DNA of 30,767 nucleotides from a virus. Shown here one piece after another: positions 21,351 through 27,112 of this stretch (the stretch's first letter is position 1; each line of letters begins with the position of its first letter). The stretch covers positions 1-30,767 of IMG/VR virus record IMGVR_UViG_3300042361_000229, one strand, 5' to 3'. The translations under genes were made by a program, and so were the position numbers. The notes under the pieces were generated by a model. That model saw only the letters and a program-made list of their open reading frames with translations. It was not told the origin of the DNA and ran no database searches.

Positions 21351-21581
21351 CTAGTCGTAATCCTCCTCATCAAATGAAAACATATCGTCGTCATTCAGGA
21401 ACTCACGAAAAGTGACAGCGTTATCATAACGGTGGCACTTGTCAATGTTGATACGGTCAATAGCGTGACCAAGCCAATTATTCATTATGTCACCAAACCT
21501 GTCAAGCGAACGCACAGCCAAACGGCGAGCACGCATCTTCACAGGCACAGACCACAACACGAAACGCATACGGCGGTTCAT
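21351..21581 (-). CDS. Unknown small protein, basic start and acidic end
   Basis: A 76-residue protein. The ATG at 21581 is chosen because AGGAGG lies 7 nt upstream and the ATG shares one base with the upstream stop (TGATG); a GTG one codon earlier is possible. The N-terminal half is Arg-rich (MNRRMRFVLW, RARRLAVRSLDRFG) and the C-terminus is acidic (DDDMFSFDEEDYD). No family recognised. Confidence 0.6.
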   Translation of the reverse strand: MNRRMRFVLWSVPVKMRARRLAVRSLDRFGDIMNNWLGHAIDRINIDKCHRYDNAVTFREFLNDDDMFSFDEEDYD

Positions 21582-21859
21582 CACTTGACCTCCTTGCGCT
21601 TAGAGATGCGATTAGACTCCCAAGCCATACGGCGAAAGACATCTTTATCGTTATGGTACTCGTGCTGTGGCATACGCATAGCCTCAAAGACAGGAATATC
21701 AAATGAGTCATCATAAGACTCACCATCATTCTCGTAGCGTTGCCACTCAACAAGCGCATCAAAGACACGCTCAAAGTCACGCTCAATAACAGCACGCACA
21801 GACGCGCCATCATCATTAGGTAAACCGTTCACAAGAACGGTGATTGTATTAGTTGGCAT
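21581..21859 (-). CDS. Unknown 92-residue acidic protein
   Basis: The ATG at 21859 is chosen: GAAAGGTGG precedes it, and the in-frame ATG at 21961 would translate straight through dyad copy 3 and part of the stop-associated hairpin. The protein starts MPTNTITVLVNGLPNDDG and has a charged helical body. Dyad copy 3 ends 18 nt upstream of the start. It is coupled to the 76-residue gene downstream. No family recognised. Confidence 0.6.
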   Translation of the reverse strand: MPTNTITVLVNGLPNDDGASVRAVIERDFERVFDALVEWQRYENDGESYDDSFDIPVFEAMRMPQHEYHNDKDVFRRMAWESNRISKRKEVK

Positions 21860-21877
21860 AAAGCCACCTTTCATTAG

Positions 21878-21899
21878 AACTCGGAACCGATTCCGAGTT
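21878..21899 (-). repeat. Start-associated dyad, copy 3
   Basis: Arms AACTCGGAA and TTCCGAGTT around a different loop, CCGA, 18 nt before the ATG at 21859. The arms are conserved while the loop has changed. Confidence 0.85.
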
Positions 21900-21911
21900 T
21901 TCTCAACAGTT

Positions 21912-21970
21912 ATTAGTTGAGAGTTGTGTCCACCAATACAAACGCACTGATGGACACGCACCCGACTAAT
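21912..21970 (-). repeat. Stop-associated hairpin, copy A
   Basis: The core is GTGTCCACCA (21926-21935) against TGATGGACAC (21948-21957), with a 12-nt loop, inside outer arms ATTAGT / ACTAAT. It begins 2 nt after the stop of the 55-residue gene and runs up to dyad copy 3. This copy has lost the UUCG loop of the other three. Confidence 0.7.
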
Positions 21971-21972
21971 TA

Positions 21973-22140
21973 TTAGTTACTAGGTAGGAACTTAGACAAA
22001 GCCTCAATGGCGTCAAGCATTGCTTGCGCTACATCAGGCTCATACCCAACTTCTTCAGAATACTCATACCAATCCTGAAGTTCCTGCGTGAGATTGTCAA
22101 TCATCACTTGTACTTCACGCCACGTCTTATGAATAACCAT
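21973..22140 (-). CDS. Unknown 55-residue acidic protein
   Basis: A frame from ATG at 22140 to TAA at 21973-21975. It begins MVIHKTWREVQVMIDNLTQE and ends ALSKFLPSN; it is helical and acidic. GGAAAGGAAAA in the last codons of the 51-residue gene serves as its Shine-Dalgarno, with 2 nt between stop and start. A stop-associated hairpin follows. Function unknown. Confidence 0.65.
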   Translation of the reverse strand: MVIHKTWREVQVMIDNLTQELQDWYEYSEEVGYEPDVAQAMLDAIEALSKFLPSN

Positions 22141-22142
22141 AA

Positions 22143-22298
22143 TTATTTTCCTTTCCTTAGTTCACGAATAGCAAGTTCCAACATAAGAACCGCCTCATCT
22201 TGAGCATTGTTTTCTAAATCCAAAACAGCGTTTTGGATAATATGCAACGCAAAATCATTTGCGTTATCAAAGTCACGACAAGTGCATTTGTATTTCAT
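22143..22298 (-). CDS. Unknown 51-residue protein
   Basis: A frame from ATG at 22298 to TAA at 22143-22145, with ACAGGAAGTAATATAACA upstream as ribosome-binding region. It begins MKYKCTCRDFDNANDF and ends LAIRELRKGK; the body is helical. The CTC pair alone is not enough for a zinc site. It follows the copy-B hairpin of the gene upstream and is coupled to the 55-residue gene. Function unknown. Confidence 0.65.
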   Translation of the reverse strand: MKYKCTCRDFDNANDFALHIIQNAVLDLENNAQDEAVLMLELAIRELRKGK

Positions 22299-22330
22299 TG
22301 TTATATTACTTCCTGTAATTCCCTACAAGG

Positions 22331-22385
22331 ATTAGTAGAGAGTAGTGCCCACGAGCCGAAACCCGTGGACACGCACCCGACTAAT
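22331..22385 (-). repeat. Stop-associated hairpin, copy B
   Basis: Twelve-base arms (22345-22356 and 22361-22372) enclose CGAA on the plus strand, TTCG on the minus strand. On minus-strand RNA every position pairs, using a few G.U pairs; on the plus strand those become A.C mismatches. The element starts right at the TAA of the 67-residue gene. Confidence 0.8.
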
Positions 22386-22588
22386 TAGGCAAGCACATCA
22401 CCCAAGATGTGATTACGGGAACGAGAGCGAGACAACTCACGCTCGGCAGTTGTGTACATAAACTCTTGGTTATCACACACAGACATAATGATGTCTTCAT
22501 CACTAATGTATCGCAACGATACATCACATAACTCACGGTATGCTTTCTTTTCTTGTTGAATAGCAATATCCATAAAGTCAATAGCCAT
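22385..22588 (-). CDS. Unknown 67-residue protein
   Basis: A small helical, charged protein (MAIDFMDIAIQQEKKAYREL at the start, RELSRSRSRNHILGDVLA at the end) with AAAAGGAGAATGTAATA before the ATG. Dyad copy 4 lies 21 nt upstream of the start and hairpin copy B begins at its stop, so it is a complete example of the dyad-gene-hairpin unit. Function unknown. Confidence 0.65.
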   Translation of the reverse strand: MAIDFMDIAIQQEKKAYRELCDVSLRYISDEDIIMSVCDNQEFMYTTAERELSRSRSRNHILGDVLA

Positions 22589-22609
22589 TATTACATTCTC
22601 CTTTTAGAG

Positions 22610-22629
22610 ACTCGGAAACGCTTCCGAGT
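22610..22629 (-). repeat. Start-associated dyad, copy 4
   Basis: Arms ACTCGGAA and TTCCGAGT around loop ACGC, 21 nt before the ATG at 22588. Hairpin copy C lies immediately on its upstream side. Confidence 0.85.
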
Positions 22630-22641
22630 TACCCAACTGGA

Positions 22642-22697
22642 ATTAGTTGAGTGTCGTACACACGAGCCGAAGCCCGTGTGTACTGCACCTAACTAAT
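22642..22697 (-). repeat. Stop-associated hairpin, copy C
   Basis: The 12-base arms (22656-22667, 22672-22683) cap a TTCG loop on the minus strand, within outer arms ATTAGTT / AACTAAT. The 28-nt core is identical to copy D. The outer arm overlaps the stop codon of the 58-residue gene. Confidence 0.85.
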
Positions 22698-22865
22698 GTC
22701 GGTTGATACGGAAACAACACGCCAACCCTTAGAGGTTTGCTGTGCCACTACAACAACATCAAGCAAGTTCTCAAAGGTGAACTTATACAAGCGCCCACCT
22801 ATATGCTCAAAGTTATCTGAACACGACAAAATCATTTGCAGTGCTTTTCTGTCAAGGTCACCCAC
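22689..22865 (-). CDS. Unknown 58-residue protein with GTG start
   Basis: A frame from GTG at 22865 to TAG at 22689-22691. AAGGAG lies 5 nt upstream of the GTG; an ATG 5 nt before it is in a frame that stops after 12 codons. The protein reads MGDLDRKALQMILSCSDNFE, then GRLYKFTFENLLDVVVVAQQ and GWRVVSVSTDIS, a compact alpha/beta pattern. It lies between hairpin copies D and C, and its leader contains copy D. Function unknown. Confidence 0.6.
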   Translation of the reverse strand: MGDLDRKALQMILSCSDNFEHIGGRLYKFTFENLLDVVVVAQQTSKGWRVVSVSTDIS

Positions 22866-22909
22866 GACATCTCCTTTGTTTTATTACCCAACCACTTTGA
22901 TTGAGAGTT

Positions 22910-22937
22910 GTACACACGAGCCGAAGCCCGTGTGTAC
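22910..22937 (-). repeat. Stop-associated hairpin family, copy D
   Basis: Identical 28-nt core to copy C, with 12-base arms and a TTCG loop on the minus strand. Unlike the others it follows a dyad (copy 5) rather than directly following a stop codon, and outer arms are weak. Confidence 0.85.
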
Positions 22938-22954
22938 TCACCCATCAAGATGAA

Positions 22955-22972
22955 CTCGGAATTGCTTCCGAG
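22955..22972 (-). repeat. Start-associated dyad family, copy 5
   Basis: Arms CTCGGAA and TTCCGAG around loop TTGC. It begins 1 nt after the TAA of the 153-residue gene and lies 89 nt from the next start, with hairpin copy D in between. Confidence 0.85.
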
Positions 22973-22973
22973 A

Positions 22974-23435
22974 TTATTTCTTCATAGCGTTCTTACGGAA
23001 CGCCAACATAGCCTCAAGTTCCTTGACGCTGTACTTCATAGCCTCACGCTCAATCACCTTAGGCGCTGGCTTCGTTGCCTTAGCACGCTGTCCCTCAGGC
23101 GCCCACTTTATGAAATAGAAAATCTCAACATAAGTTTTGCGTGTATCTTTGAGATAAGCCTTGACCGCATTATCGGCACTGCCATACTTCTTCACGGCAC
23201 GCTTGATAGCACTGAGATACTTCTCAAAGGCACCGACAGAATAATCCGTCAAACGCTTATCGTCACTTGCGTACAACTTGTGTAACTTGCTAGGCGTCAA
23301 ACCCAACTTCATCATTTCGTCATAACGCAAAATCCACGCATCAAAAATGTTTCGCTCTCCTTTCTTCTCAAGTAGGTCTGCATTGCGCAGAGTGATTGAC
23401 CGTGCGGGTAGTCCGCTTGCCTTGATAGTTGCCAT
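22974..23435 (-). CDS. Unknown 153-residue basic protein heading the small-gene block
   Basis: The ATG at 23435 is chosen: AGAAAG precedes it and dyad copy 6 lies 18 nt upstream. The frame stays open further up, but that part (to 23660) crosses the dyad and looks non-coding. The product is Lys/Ala-rich and helical (LGLTPSKLHKLYASDDKRL, SAIKRAVKKYGSADNAVKAY) and ends with a basic tail (LAFRKNAMKK). As the first gene of the block it could be a nucleic-acid-binding regulator, perhaps of the dyads; nothing in the sequence proves this. Confidence 0.65.
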   Translation of the reverse strand: MATIKASGLPARSITLRNADLLEKKGERNIFDAWILRYDEMMKLGLTPSKLHKLYASDDKRLTDYSVGAFEKYLSAIKRAVKKYGSADNAVKAYLKDTRKTYVEIFYFIKWAPEGQRAKATKPAPKVIEREAMKYSVKELEAMLAFRKNAMKK

Positions 23436-23453
23436 TGTATTGCTTTCTACTAA

Positions 23454-23475
23454 AACTCGGAAACGCTTCCGAGTT
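23454..23475 (-). repeat. Start-associated dyad, copy 6
   Basis: Arms AACTCGGAA and TTCCGAGTT around loop ACGC, 18 nt before the ATG at 23435. It is the first copy met by leftward transcription. Confidence 0.85.
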
Positions 23476-23709
23476 GCAATGGATACACACCCTCGCACAA
23501 TTGCTTGGGTATCAGTCGGGTTATTCGCCCTTCCACCTATTGTTTTGTGGGCTTTACACGCAGGCGCACCTTGTGCTTGTTGGGGTTCGCGCAGGCACAG
23601 GTACACCCCCGGGACATAGGCCCCCAGTGCCGCCCAGTATATAAGGGACTCTTCCTGCACAGGGCCGGAGCTGTGTTTGCGATAGATGTCTGGACCGTGG
23701 GTCTAGAAG

Positions 23710-23755
23710 GGGGCGGCTTGTTTTTGTGTGGAGTCCCGCCCCGTTTTATTTCCTT
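23710..23755 (+). terminator. Possible terminator-like inverted repeat
   Basis: GGGGCGG (23710-23716) and CCGCCCC (23736-23742) pair around a 19-nt loop and are followed on the plus strand by GTTTTATTTCCTTTT. The T-rich tail fits rightward termination, although no rightward gene lies upstream; on the minus strand it sits 3' of the two-gene unit 24350-23791 but lacks a good T tract. Confidence 0.35.
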
Positions 23756-23790
23756 TTGTTATATGGATTTTATCCCTTAAGGATAGGGTG

Positions 23791-24078
23791 TTACCACTTG
23801 ACTTTGTCGGCCCAGTATGCGGCTGACATTTTGCCTTTTGAGATGTTTCCAGCGTGGCGTGCTTTGAAGGATTCCCTGCGTTTCTTATAGCTAGCGGACT
23901 CTCCAGCTTTTTTGGGGGAGCCGCTGACTCCTTGTTGTCCGAAGCGAATCGTTTTAATTTGGGAACCTTGCTTGGCTACTACAACGTGTGATTTGGTTGG
24001 GTGGCTTGGTGTGCGTTTGGGTTTGTTGTATCCGCTGACGCCGGCTCGTTTCAGTCGTGGGTCGGGTGATGCTGGCAT
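23791..24078 (-). CDS. Small basic conserved phage protein
   Basis: A 95-residue very basic protein: RLKRAGVSGYNKPKRTP at the start, a VVAKQGSQIKTIRFGQQGV strand region, then KKAGESASYKKRRESFKARH and KMSAAYWADKVKW at the end. I recall close relatives of unknown function in many marine and freshwater phages, so the frame is secure but the role is not. It may bind DNA or RNA. Its ATG overlaps the upstream stop by one base (TAATG). Confidence 0.75.
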   Translation of the reverse strand: MPASPDPRLKRAGVSGYNKPKRTPSHPTKSHVVVAKQGSQIKTIRFGQQGVSGSPKKAGESASYKKRRESFKARHAGNISKGKMSAAYWADKVKW

Positions 24079-24350
24079 TATATAACCTCTACTTTAAGTA
24101 TCCATCCCAAAGGAATGTGATTAATGTCCCCAACGGTTTTTGGGGTGTCTCCTTCATGTTTGAAGATTGTGCCTGCGGTCGTGAAATAATGCTCGACACA
24201 ACCCGCCCAGTATTTACCTGTAGTGATAGCTGTAGCATCTTCCGCCTCATACTCATCTACCTCATGCCAGCCGGAATGCGGTGCGAACGCATCCCGCCAC
24301 GTCACTCTAACCTCAGTCCACGGTTGAATATATGAATAATCGTTTGACAC
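24078..24350 (-). CDS. Small conserved phage protein of unknown function
   Basis: A 90-residue, beta-rich protein. Features are VRVTWRDAFAPHSGWHEVDE (14-33), an acidic YEAEDAT, then TTGKYWAGCVEHYFTTAGT and HIPLGWILKVEVI. This pattern of a WRDA..P segment followed by a T.G segment and an IP.G..k end resembles small proteins found in many phages. The start lies in the divergent region with AGGAGTTAAAGTGTCAAACG-type sequence upstream. It is coupled to the basic protein below. Function unknown. Confidence 0.7.
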   Translation of the reverse strand: MSNDYSYIQPWTEVRVTWRDAFAPHSGWHEVDEYEAEDATAITTGKYWAGCVEHYFTTAGTIFKHEGDTPKTVGDINHIPLGWILKVEVI

Positions 24351-24412
24351 TTTAACTCCTTTGCATAAACGGGGCTACGCTCATGCTCGCCCCGATGTGC
24401 ATGCGATACTGG

Positions 24413-24443
24413 AACCGCACTCCCTTAGGGGAGGCGGTTTTTT
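24413..24443 (+). terminator. Rho-independent terminator upstream of the terminase genes
   Basis: AACCGC-A-CTCCC and GGGAG-GCGGTT (24413-24439) pair with one bulged base around TTAG, followed by a run of T to 24443. It is a textbook terminator on the plus strand. No rightward gene precedes it, so it may shield the late operon from read-through, act as an attenuator in its leader, or mark the end of a small RNA. Confidence 0.75.
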
Positions 24444-24450
24444 GGTTACC

Positions 24451-24466
24451 CCCCCTATAGTCCCCC
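24451..24466. repeat. C-rich TATAGT motif, second copy
   Basis: CCCCCTATAGTCCCCC matches 16982-16997 at 15 of 16 positions. It lies in the divergent region between the terminator and the terminase start. Confidence 0.5.
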
Positions 24467-24511
24467 CCAAACGTTACCTGGGAATCATTCTCAATTTGCA
24501 AGCACATTTAT

Positions 24512-24970
24512 GTGCGTCCAGGTGACGATAGTCGCCTATATGGTATGAGAGAAGAATTGGTTTTAACGGCCCCTCAACAGAAATATCTTGATTGGCTTTG
24601 TACGCCTCCTATGGAGCGTCAGCCGTCCACCAAGGCCGCTATGGCCCGAGAGCTAGAGGTGGATGTAAAGACGTTGCGTCGTTGGGAGAAAAAGCCTGCG
24701 TTTCGAGACCAGTGGCAGTCTCGGGTGGATGACATTCAGGGTTCTCCTGAGCGGACACAGGGCGTGTTGGATATGTTGTATGCCAAAGCTATTGATGGCG
24801 ACACTAAAGCGGCCCAGTTGTATCTTCAGGCCACGAATCGTATGGCTCCGCCTACGATTGAGGTAAAGAATGACCGCAAGGTGGCTGAGTTGTCCGATAA
24901 GGAGCTGGATGAGTTGATTGCGGCTGTTGCGGCTCGTGAGAAAGATTCTAGGTCTTTGCGGGTTGTGTGA
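24512..24970 (+). CDS. terS: Terminase small subunit
   Basis: A 152-residue protein (from GTG at 24512) with a helix-turn-helix AMARELEVDVKTLRRWEKK in about residues 43-61 after a LTAPQQKYLDWL helix, then helical oligomerisation segments and an end rich in acidic helices (LSDKELDELIAAVAAREK). It binds the packaging site and recruits the large subunit encoded two genes later. Start choice is uncertain: the in-frame ATG at 24545 would give 141 residues and lies after a small hairpin (GGTGAC/GTCGCC at 24521-24536); neither start has a good Shine-Dalgarno. Confidence 0.75.
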   Translation: MRPGDDSRLYGMREELVLTAPQQKYLDWLCTPPMERQPSTKAAMARELEVDVKTLRRWEKKPAFRDQWQSRVDDIQGSPERTQGVLDMLYAKAIDGDTKAAQLYLQATNRMAPPTIEVKNDRKVAELSDKELDELIAAVAAREKDSRSLRVV

Positions 24971-25092
24971 TGGAACTGCGGGAGTGTCTAAAGTGTGGGG
25001 AAGAATTTCCCGAGTCTTGGGATGACTGCCCGTTTTGTGATGCTACCCCCAAGCGGGGGCATAAATATAATGAGGATGAATTTTGGAATTAA
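24970..25092 (+). CDS. 40-residue zinc-ribbon protein
   Basis: A frame from ATG at 24970, sharing one base with the TerS stop (TGATG), to TAA at 25090-25092. It reads MELRECLKCGEEFPESWDDC then PFCDATPKRG, with C-x2-C at 6-9 and 20-23, a complete rubredoxin-knuckle zinc ribbon. Its acidic end overlaps the TerL start by 10 nt and provides that gene's Shine-Dalgarno. It may be a terminase accessory; that is inferred from position. Confidence 0.7.
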   Translation: MELRECLKCGEEFPESWDDCPFCDATPKRGHKYNEDEFWN

Positions 25093-26645
25093 ATGAGTTA
25101 ATACACGAACGTGAATGGCGTTTGTGTCGTGGACCCGAGGATGCGTCAGAGTCTGACTTGGCGGATGCTTTTGAGTATTTTTGTTCTACGTATTGGTTTA
25201 TTCGCCACCCTGAGCGGGGGCGTATTTTGTTTGAGATGCGTGAAGCACAGACCGAGACTGTGTATGCGTGGATTGCCAATCGTAACAGTATTGTTTTGAA
25301 AGCTCGCCAGATTGGCTTTTCTACTTTGGCTGCGGCTTTTGCTTTTTGGGAGGTTTTCTTTTGGGCTGACCGTTTTGAGGTTATGCTTAGCCGAACGGAA
25401 CGTGAGGCGGCTAAGTTACTTCAAAAGTCTAAGTATGGATACAAAATGCTTCCAGACTGGATGCGTCAACGTGGGCCGGCACTTGTATCTGATAACCAGT
25501 TAAAGATGGTTTTTAGTAATGAGTCTGCTTTGGAGTCATTACCTAGCGGCAATGACCCTGCTCGTGGTGAGTCGGTGTATCGTGTGTTTATTGATGAGAT
25601 GGCGTTCTTGCCTAACTCTGAGGAGGCGTGGGCTTCTATTGAGCCTATTGCCGACGTGGGTGGACGCATTGTTTGTCTTAGCACAGCAAAGGGAGAGGGC
25701 AATATTTTCCACAGGCTGTGGGTTGGGTCACAGAACGGCACTAACGACTTTAAAGGTATTTTTTTTCCTTGGTCTGCTGGCGACCGTAACCAAGCTTGGT
25801 ATGATGTAAAAAAAGCTCAGCTTCCTGATTGGCAACTTGCACAGGAATACCCTAGCGACCCGGATGAGGCATTTATTCGTTCAGGTAGACCAGTGTTTGA
25901 CTTGGAGGTTCTCAGGGCTATTGAGGTTACCCAGCCTGACCGTGGGTATTTATATGAAGGGCAGTTTCGTGATGATGGAGGTCCTTTGGCTGTGTGGCAG
26001 TTTCCCGAGGCTGGCGAGGTTTACTGTATTGGAGCCGACGTTGCTGAAGGTTTGGGACACGGCGACTATAGCGTAGCCCAGGTTATTAATGCTTCTACTG
26101 AGGAGGTGGTGGCTGTTTGGCATGGACACATTGACCCCGACTTGTTTGGCTCTGATGTGTTGTGTGACTTGGGTGACTGGTATAACGGTTGTTTGATTGG
26201 CGTGGAAAACAACAACCATGGTTTGACAACGCTAAAGGCGTTGCAACGTACGGGTTATAAAAATATCTATAGGCAACGTAGACTTGCTAACCGCTCTCCT
26301 CAGGCTACAGAAATTCTTGGTTGGCGTACCACTGCGGCTTCCAAGCCGCTGGCCATTGACGAACTATCCAAGTCTTTGCGTGATGGTGAGTTGTTATTGT
26401 TTGACGAGCACACTATTGCAGAGTTGCGAACGTTCGTTCGTGAAGATAACGGAAAGATGCATGGGTCCCCTCATGACGACCGTGTCATGGCTTTGGCTAT
26501 TGCTAATCAAATGTTAAAGCATGTGTGGCTTCAGGAGTATACACCTAATTTAGCTCCTCCTATGTTCTCTATGGACTGGTTTGCACAACAAATTGAACCT
26601 GAAAAGAAAGAAAAGTTCCGTATCGGACAGTTTAATGCCCGTTAG
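25083..26645 (+). CDS. terL: Terminase large subunit
   Basis: A 520-residue protein. The ATPase half has the deviant terminase Walker A KARQIGFST (73-81), Walker B VFIDE (168-172) and coupling motif STAKGEG (200-206). The nuclease half has GADVAEG with Asp319, GVENNNHG with Glu375 and HDDRV with Asp465 or Asp466, the RNase H-like metal ligands. It drives DNA into the procapsid and cuts the concatemer. The start is TTG at 25083, preceded by GAGGATGAATT; the nearby ATG at 25093 is out of frame. Confidence 0.92.
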   Translation: MELNELIHEREWRLCRGPEDASESDLADAFEYFCSTYWFIRHPERGRILFEMREAQTETVYAWIANRNSIVLKARQIGFSTLAAAFAFWEVFFWADRFEVMLSRTEREAAKLLQKSKYGYKMLPDWMRQRGPALVSDNQLKMVFSNESALESLPSGNDPARGESVYRVFIDEMAFLPNSEEAWASIEPIADVGGRIVCLSTAKGEGNIFHRLWVGSQNGTNDFKGIFFPWSAGDRNQAWYDVKKAQLPDWQLAQEYPSDPDEAFIRSGRPVFDLEVLRAIEVTQPDRGYLYEGQFRDDGGPLAVWQFPEAGEVYCIGADVAEGLGHGDYSVAQVINASTEEVVAVWHGHIDPDLFGSDVLCDLGDWYNGCLIGVENNNHGLTTLKALQRTGYKNIYRQRRLANRSPQATEILGWRTTAASKPLAIDELSKSLRDGELLLFDEHTIAELRTFVREDNGKMHGSPHDDRVMALAIANQMLKHVWLQEYTPNLAPPMFSMDWFAQQIEPEKKEKFRIGQFNAR

Positions 26646-26666
26646 GTAACGATTTTGAGATAATGT

Positions 26667-26894
26667 ATGACTGTTTTTGTATGCGATAAGTGTGATTCTC
26701 GATTTGTTGGTGATATGTTGCCACGTCGGGGCTCTATTTGTTTTAAATGCCATCTTAAAACTGTAAATATTGGTTTTACTTATGGTAAAGAAAACTTCCA
26801 TGGTGACACGATTAAAGAACGCCAGCAAAAAATTGTAGCAGATGCAGCCGCTAAAGGCATCACAGCCGAACCTGTAGGAAAAAGCTGGGTGTAA
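26667..26894 (+). CDS. Zinc-ribbon protein between terminase and lysis genes
   Basis: A 75-residue protein with C-x2-C at 6-9 (VCDKCDSRF) and C-x2-C at 25-28 (ICFKCHLKT), followed by NIGFTYGKENFHGDTIKERQ and a helical end. One zinc ribbon plus a conserved-looking FTYGKE..HG.TI segment. The ribosome-binding site is weak. It could be a packaging or virion accessory; the function is not known to me. Confidence 0.65.
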   Translation: MTVFVCDKCDSRFVGDMLPRRGSICFKCHLKTVNIGFTYGKENFHGDTIKERQQKIVADAAAKGITAEPVGKSWV

Positions 26895-26899
26895 TGTAA

Positions 26900-27112
26900 A
26901 TGAATTGGATAGCTGTGTTCATTCCTGTGCTTGTGGCTATTATTACAGGACCCGCCGTAGTTTTATTACAGAAACTTCGTAGCGAAAACACTACACAGCA
27001 TGAAGAATCCAGAGGCTTGCTAGAGCATCTGGTTATGAAGGTAGACCGCATAGACGATAAACTAGATGACCACATGAATGATGGTCACAACCACAAGAGA
27101 GGTGTAGCATGA
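26900..27112 (+). CDS. Small membrane protein with cytoplasmic coiled coil
   Basis: A 70-residue protein with one N-terminal membrane span (about 3-24, IAVFIPVLVAIITGPAVVLL), then a charged coiled coil (HEESRGLLEHLVMKVDRIDDKL) and a His-rich end (HMNDGHNHKRG). Single-span proteins with such tails are often paired with phage holins. It overlaps the next gene by ATGA, so it is probably an antiholin, second holin or spanin-like partner; which one is not resolvable here. Confidence 0.6.
   Translation: MNWIAVFIPVLVAIITGPAVVLLQKLRSENTTQHEESRGLLEHLVMKVDRIDDKLDDHMNDGHNHKRGVA

Larger units (their letters stand above)
23436..23790. other. Long non-coding stretch upstream of the small-gene block
   Basis: This is the longest stretch without a convincing gene. 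It contains dyad copy 6 (23454-23475), C/G-rich runs near 23600-23640, a TATATAAG string at 23638-23645, the GGGGCGG/CCGCCCC inverted repeat at 23710-23742, and a short inverted repeat (TATCC/GGATA, near 23768-23782). It is the natural place for the promoter of the leftward small-gene and amidoligase operon, but I cannot pick a -35/-10 pair with confidence. Confidence 0.5.

Noticed and set aside
21047-23475. CRISPR-like array of repeats
   Set aside because: Copies are short perfect dyads separated by whole genes of different length, with no regular spacers; the Cas4-like nuclease has no cas1 or cas2 near it.
23436-23660. N-terminal extension of the 153-residue protein
   Set aside because: The frame is open, but it crosses dyad copy 6, lacks a Shine-Dalgarno at its ATG, and the ATG at 23435 is spaced from its dyad as in other genes of the block.
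23505-23780. Rightward gene in the long gap
   Set aside because: The frame has no ribosome-binding site, runs against neighbouring genes, overlaps the terminator-like repeat and shows a composition unlike any protein family.
23768-23782. Terminator at the end of the 23791-24078 gene
   Set aside because: The TATCC/GGATA stem is only 5 bp and is not followed by T residues on the minus strand.
24433-24461. Sigma-70 promoter with TATAGT at 24456
   Set aside because: No -35-like hexamer lies 16-18 nt upstream; the position falls in the terminator stem.
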